From NCBI GenBank assembly GCA_051006515.1, contig JBPCTD010000011.1, positions 1 through 28,538 of the forward strand: a stretch of DNA of 28,538 nt, given 5' to 3'. Below the pieces are notes generated by a model. That model had not been told where the DNA came from. It searched no databases and saw only the letters and a program-made list of their open reading frames with translations. How positions within the stretch are numbered: position 1 is the stretch's first letter; the number at the start of each line of letters is the position of its first letter. This DNA is from ZLKRG08 sp051006515. Lineage in GTDB: Bacteria; Actinomycetota; Actinomycetes; Nanopelagicales; Nanopelagicaceae. A program made the translations under genes and the position numbers. This document shows, in pieces, positions 24,789 to 28,538 of this stretch.

Positions 24789-26893
24789 AACTTCATAAAT
24801 TAAGTGCGATTTTAAGCTTAACTCTGGTTTTTACATTTATAACCTATACAACTTCAGCCGAAGACTTAACTTCGCTTGCTAGAGACACGGTTCGTGGTGG
24901 TTCTGCTAAGTCACAAATATATTTTGTAATGACAGATCGATTTGCAAATGGGGATGCCAGTAATGACGAAGCAGGGCTTACTGGCTTTCCAGCAGTCACT
25001 GGTTATGACCCAGCAGATATCGGATACTTTCATGGCGGAGATTTAAAAGGTTTAACAGAGAAACTTGGCTACATCGCCGATCTTGGCTTTGATTCAATTT
25101 GGATTACCCCTCCAGTAAAGCAGAGATACGTTCAAGGTGATTCTGCTGCTTATCACGGTTATTGGGGGCTAGATTTCACAACTATTGATCCGCACTTAGG
25201 AACGGAAGCGGATTTTAAGAACTTTGTAAGCGAAGCTCATAAACGAAATATCAAAGTAATTGTAGATATCGTCATCAATCACACAGCTGATGCCATTCGC
25301 TACCGAGGCGATGTTTATAGCTACTCAGATATGGCAAGTTATCCTTACAAAGATTGCAGTGGAAAGAAATTTGATCCAGCAAAATTTGCGGGCAAAGCAA
25401 ATTTCCCTAAGTTATGCGCAAGTAAGTCTTTCCCAGTTCCACCAGTAATTAGTGATAAATACAAGAATGCAAAAGCGCCAGCATTTTTAAATAATCTAAC
25501 CAACTATCACAATCGCGGAGATTCAACATTCTCAGGAGAATCATCAACTTTTGGTGATTTTTTTGGTCTTGATGACGTCTTCACTGAAAAACCAGAAGTG
25601 GTTGCAGGTTGGATTAAGAATTGGCAAGACTGGATCATAAAATTTGATATCGATGGATATCGAATTGATACCGCAAAGCATGTAAATCCTGAGTTTTGGC
25701 AGGCATTTTTACCTGCGATTCTCAAGACAGCGGCGAGTGTAGGAAAAAATTATTTCCCAATCTTTGCCGAAGTCTGGGATAACGATCCAAATTATTTGGC
25801 TAAGTTTGTCACTGATTATAAATTCCCAAGCGTCTTGGACTTTCCATTTCAGAATGCGGCATCTAAGTATGCTATTTACGGAAATGGCGAGAGAGATCTC
25901 TGGGATCTCTTTAATCAAGATGATCTCTACACCACTGCAAATACGAGTGCTTACGGTTTGACCACATTTCTTGATAACCATGACATGGGTCGTATAGGAA
26001 ATTTTGTGCAAGGCAATACTGAAGCAACACCGCAACAATTGCTAGAAAGAAGCCAATTTGCACAATCATTACTGTTCTTGCTTCGTGGCGGACCTGCGGT
26101 TTACTACGGAACTGAAAAGGGAATGACTGGTAATGGCGGAGATAAATTAGCACGCCAAGATATGTTTCCAACTCAAGTTTTGGAATGGCAGAACGAGGTT
26201 CGAATTGGTGGCGAGCCAATTGGAACCAAAAGCGCATTTGACGTTACAAATCCGCTAGAAAAAACGATATCTGATTTACAGAAGTTAACCAAAGCTAATC
26301 CTGCGCTTCGATATGGCACACAACAACTTCGTCTTGCTAACAACGGTTCATTTGCAGTTAGTCGTTACTTAGATAAACAAGAGTATTTAGTGGCATTTAA
26401 TGGCCGCGACGAAGCTGCAAAATTGATTCTTCTTGTTTCTACGGCTAATTCAAAGTGGGAAGTAATTTCAGGTAAAGCAACTGAAATTTCAAGCGGCGAA
26501 AAAAACGTGAACTTAACTTTGCCACCACGCAGTTGGGTAGTTTTAAAGGCGGAAAACCAATTTCAACCAACCACAAAATTGGGCATCGTTTTTAATAAAC
26601 CGGTAATTGATATCCGTACAAATGAGAGCCTTTTAGCGCTAACTGCCAATATTCCAGGTAGCGACTTCAACGAAGTCACTTTTGCAGTCCGTCAAAAAGG
26701 CAAGAACTGGACAACTGTTGGTACTACTGATCGTAGAATCATTGGTGCTACCGGCTTTAAAGATGGTTTGTATCGTGCCTACTTCAATACAGATAAGTTT
26801 AAAAAAGGCACCGAACTTCAATTTGTGGCAATAGTTAAGAGCGCCAATGGTGAGAAATTGGCTTCAACTTTGCAGAGTTATTTAGTCAAGTAA
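24785..26893 (+). CDS. Secreted GH13 alpha-amylase
   Basis: This is an exported alpha-amylase-family enzyme of 702 residues. I chose the ATG at 24785, which overlaps the previous stop as ATGA and begins directly with a signal peptide (MKLHKL, hydrophobic core, TTSA/ED cleavage near residue 25). A TTG at 24773 would add four residues before it. Catalytic regions are D161-H166 (DIVINH), R293/D295 (GYRIDTAKH), E329 (FAEVWD) and H399/D400 (LDNHD). C191 and C211 probably form a disulfide. After the catalytic and C-terminal beta domains, residues from about 605 to the end look like an extra Ig-like module. It likely attacks external starch or glycogen, complementing the cytoplasmic GH13. The 3' end overlaps the esterase gene. 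Confidence 0.88.
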   Translation: MKLHKLSAILSLTLVFTFITYTTSAEDLTSLARDTVRGGSAKSQIYFVMTDRFANGDASNDEAGLTGFPAVTGYDPADIGYFHGGDLKGLTEKLGYIADLGFDSIWITPPVKQRYVQGDSAAYHGYWGLDFTTIDPHLGTEADFKNFVSEAHKRNIKVIVDIVINHTADAIRYRGDVYSYSDMASYPYKDCSGKKFDPAKFAGKANFPKLCASKSFPVPPVISDKYKNAKAPAFLNNLTNYHNRGDSTFSGESSTFGDFFGLDDVFTEKPEVVAGWIKNWQDWIIKFDIDGYRIDTAKHVNPEFWQAFLPAILKTAASVGKNYFPIFAEVWDNDPNYLAKFVTDYKFPSVLDFPFQNAASKYAIYGNGERDLWDLFNQDDLYTTANTSAYGLTTFLDNHDMGRIGNFVQGNTEATPQQLLERSQFAQSLLFLLRGGPAVYYGTEKGMTGNGGDKLARQDMFPTQVLEWQNEVRIGGEPIGTKSAFDVTNPLEKTISDLQKLTKANPALRYGTQQLRLANNGSFAVSRYLDKQEYLVAFNGRDEAAKLILLVSTANSKWEVISGKATEISSGEKNVNLTLPPRSWVVLKAENQFQPTTKLGIVFNKPVIDIRTNESLLALTANIPGSDFNEVTFAVRQKGKNWTTVGTTDRRIIGATGFKDGLYRAYFNTDKFKKGTELQFVAIVKSANGEKLASTLQSYLVK

Positions 26894-27688
26894 CCAGAAA
26901 CGAAAAGCATCGTCAACTTGCTTTGCCCAAGCACGTTCATTATGTCCAGCTTTTTTAAAGACCGTGGTTCTGTAATCCTGACGCCAGCCTAAATCCCTCA
27001 TGATTTTATCGGCATGATCTTGATCTGTTTTATATGTGCTATCTAACTTTCGATCGCCACGACTCATCCAAATTTTATGTTTACCTGGCTTAGGTAGTTC
27101 ATTCAAAATACTTTCAACAAGCGGCTTGCCACCCAAAACCCAATGTGGGGAAAATGCAAGAGCTGTACTAAATAAATCTGGTCGCAAAGTAAGCGCATTT
27201 AAGGTCGCTAATCCACCCATACTTGAACCAATCATGGCAGTTTTTTCAAAGGTGTGATTGAAACCAAGATAATTACAGATAGCAGGAACAATATCTTCAG
27301 CAATTGCACTTTGGTATTTATCACCGTGAAGATCAGACAATTTCAAATCGCTTTCAACGAGCGGTGTGACTCCATTTTGAAATGGGCCTTGGGGCGATAA
27401 GTCTTTGGCTCTTCCATATGGATTCTCTTTGGTACTTGAATGGAAAATTCCGATAATTGCTGGCGGAGTCAACCCTTTATCTTCAAAAACTTTAATTGCA
27501 TTTTGTGCCATCCGCCAAGTTGAACGTCTGGTGGCAGTACGCGGATCAAATACATTCTGCCCATCGTGTGCAATTAAAAGATGAGTAGGGTTCTTTGGCG
27601 CCCAAAAATCCACCAAACGATCGCCAAAAATGGCTCTATTTACTTGGCCAGGGACTCGACGAACTTGATAGTGCGAAAAGACCTGCAT
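26882..27688 (-). CDS. Putative serine esterase (enterochelin esterase/EstD-like)
   Basis: This 268-residue alpha/beta-hydrolase belongs to the putative esterase group (PF00756-like). The nucleophile elbow is GSSMGG with S156; D212 in SRGDRKLD and H249 in KKAGHNERAW complete a plausible triad. HDGQNVFD near residue 41 is a family motif that builds the oxyanion region. No signal peptide is seen, so it is cytoplasmic. It faces the two GH13 genes, but a role in deacylating glycans is only a guess. A TAGTGT box six bases before the ATG suggests leaderless transcription. It overlaps the amylase gene by 12 bases. Confidence 0.83.
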   Translation of the reverse strand: MQVFSHYQVRRVPGQVNRAIFGDRLVDFWAPKNPTHLLIAHDGQNVFDPRTATRRSTWRMAQNAIKVFEDKGLTPPAIIGIFHSSTKENPYGRAKDLSPQGPFQNGVTPLVESDLKLSDLHGDKYQSAIAEDIVPAICNYLGFNHTFEKTAMIGSSMGGLATLNALTLRPDLFSTALAFSPHWVLGGKPLVESILNELPKPGKHKIWMSRGDRKLDSTYKTDQDHADKIMRDLGWRQDYRTTVFKKAGHNERAWAKQVDDAFRFWLLD

Positions 27689-27694
27689 GATGAA

Positions 27695-27700
27695 ACACTA
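27695..27700 (-). promoter_or_regulatory. Candidate -10 box for the esterase gene
   Basis: TAGTGT on the minus strand is six bases before the esterase ATG, inside the 17-base gap to the divergent photolyase ATG. No matching box for the photolyase was found in the gap. Confidence 0.4.
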
Positions 27701-27705
27701 GCACT

Positions 27706-28538
27706 ATGAAGCGCAACATCATGTGGTTTCGTCGAGATCTACGTCTTGGCGATAACCCGGCTTTACTTGCAGCAATTGCAAATAGCGACGAAATTGTGCC
27801 GCTTTTTATTTTAGATCCGAACTTAATAAAGCAATCAGGGTCAAAACGATTGGCATATTTGGGCAATTCACTTAAGGCGCTTGATGAATCACTTGGTGGA
27901 AAGTTACACATTGTGGCAGGCGACCAAGTAGAAGTTTTGAAGAGCTTTAATGCAGCCGAAGTTCACATTTCCGAAGAGTTTGAACCATATGGTGCAGCGA
28001 GAGATAAAAGAGTAGAAGGCGCGGGAATTAATTTAATTCGAACAGGAAATCCCTATGCGGTTGCGCCTGGTCGCGTTAGAAAACCTGACGACACTAATTA
28101 TCGAGTGTATACACCTTTCTATAAAGGTTGGCTGGCACATGGTTGGCGCGGACCAGTAGCGGCTCCTAAGGATATAAACGCTGTAACTCCAAGCAAATCC
28201 CAAAGAAATTTTCCAGATTGGAAGTGCGACTACGCAATCCCAGAAGCTGGAGAAGAAGCAGCTTTAAAAAGATTTGAGTGGTTCAAGAAGAACGCTCTTG
28301 ATAGTTACGATGAACAACGTAATTTCGCTGGAATCGATGGCACTAGCAAAATGAGCGCACATTTGAAGTTTGGCGAGATTCACCCCAGAACTCTTTTGAA
28401 AGGGCTTGGACTTAGCAAAGCTCATGATACGTTCCGCAAAGAGATTGCTTGGCGTGAATTTTATGCCGATGTCTTATTTCATAATCCGCACACAATTGAT
28501 GAGTATTACATCGATAAGTTTTCTAAGATGCGTTATGA
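27706..28538 (+). CDS. phr: Deoxyribodipyrimidine photolyase (3'-partial)
   Basis: This flavoenzyme repairs UV-made pyrimidine dimers using blue light. The N-terminal NIMWFRRDLRLGDNPAL is the photolyase/cryptochrome alpha/beta domain signature, and the later SKMSAHLKFGEIHPR and FRKEIAWREFYADVLF blocks belong to the FAD-binding domain. The frame is open for 277 codons to the window edge, so the C-terminal part, including the rest of the FAD pocket, is missing. The start is either ATG 27706 or ATG 27721; both precede the conserved core. It is divergent from the esterase by 17 bases. A photolyase suits a sunlit surface-water organism. Confidence 0.92.
   Translation, partial: MKRNIMWFRRDLRLGDNPALLAAIANSDEIVPLFILDPNLIKQSGSKRLAYLGNSLKALDESLGGKLHIVAGDQVEVLKSFNAAEVHISEEFEPYGAARDKRVEGAGINLIRTGNPYAVAPGRVRKPDDTNYRVYTPFYKGWLAHGWRGPVAAPKDINAVTPSKSQRNFPDWKCDYAIPEAGEEAALKRFEWFKKNALDSYDEQRNFAGIDGTSKMSAHLKFGEIHPRTLLKGLGLSKAHDTFRKEIAWREFYADVLFHNPHTIDEYYIDKFSKMRY

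Noticed and set aside
1..28538. tRNA or rRNA genes, CRISPR arrays, insertion sequences, prophage or toxin-antitoxin pairs.
   Set aside because: None could be recognised by reading; gaps are too short and the genes are all housekeeping or metabolic types.

Overview
The window looks like a slice of a small, tightly packed actinobacterial chromosome of modest GC content. The gene content is actinobacterial: a DUF3027 protein, a DUF5679 zinc ribbon, a PGPGW membrane protein, a DUF2530-like protein, a long CspB-type cold-shock protein, a mycobacterial-type SerC, a short citrate synthase, and a groEL with no groES beside it. The low GC, very short gaps and overlapping stops fit a streamlined freshwater lineage of the acI / Ca. 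Nanopelagicales type. That placement is inference; no rRNA is present to test it.

Bases 1-11504 carry the distal part of a complex I (NADH:menaquinone oxidoreductase) operon, nuoF (5' end cut off by the window) through nuoN. Most junctions are stop/start overlaps or direct abutments. A long-chain polyprenyl diphosphate synthase follows 12 bases later and probably supplies the quinone side chain.

Bases 12474-14115 lie on the minus strand: a RarD-type transporter, YajQ, and a 53-residue DUF5679 zinc ribbon ended by the only clear intrinsic terminator in the window. A 250-base regulatory gap with a CIRCE operator separates this block from groEL. After groEL come DUF3027, a cold-shock protein and a PGPGW membrane protein on the plus strand, then a small DUF2530-like protein on the minus strand.

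Bases 17609-22963 hold two convergent MFS transporters, a minus-strand pdxH-serC-MFS run (PLP maker beside a PLP user), and a divergently transcribed citrate synthase. Bases 22974-27688 hold an alpha-glucan block: a cytoplasmic GH13 enzyme, a secreted GH13 amylase translationally coupled to it, and a convergent serine esterase. A deoxyribodipyrimidine photolyase runs off the right edge.

No tRNA, rRNA, insertion sequence, prophage or CRISPR array was seen. I found no convincing new multi-gene system. The most interesting signals are at fine scale: many non-operonic genes appear to start as leaderless transcripts, with a TANNNT box 6-8 bases before the ATG, in places built into the preceding stop codon. 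Two neighbouring promoters share a TCTAA...TTAGAAT inverted repeat, and convergent genes repeatedly overlap at their 3' ends.
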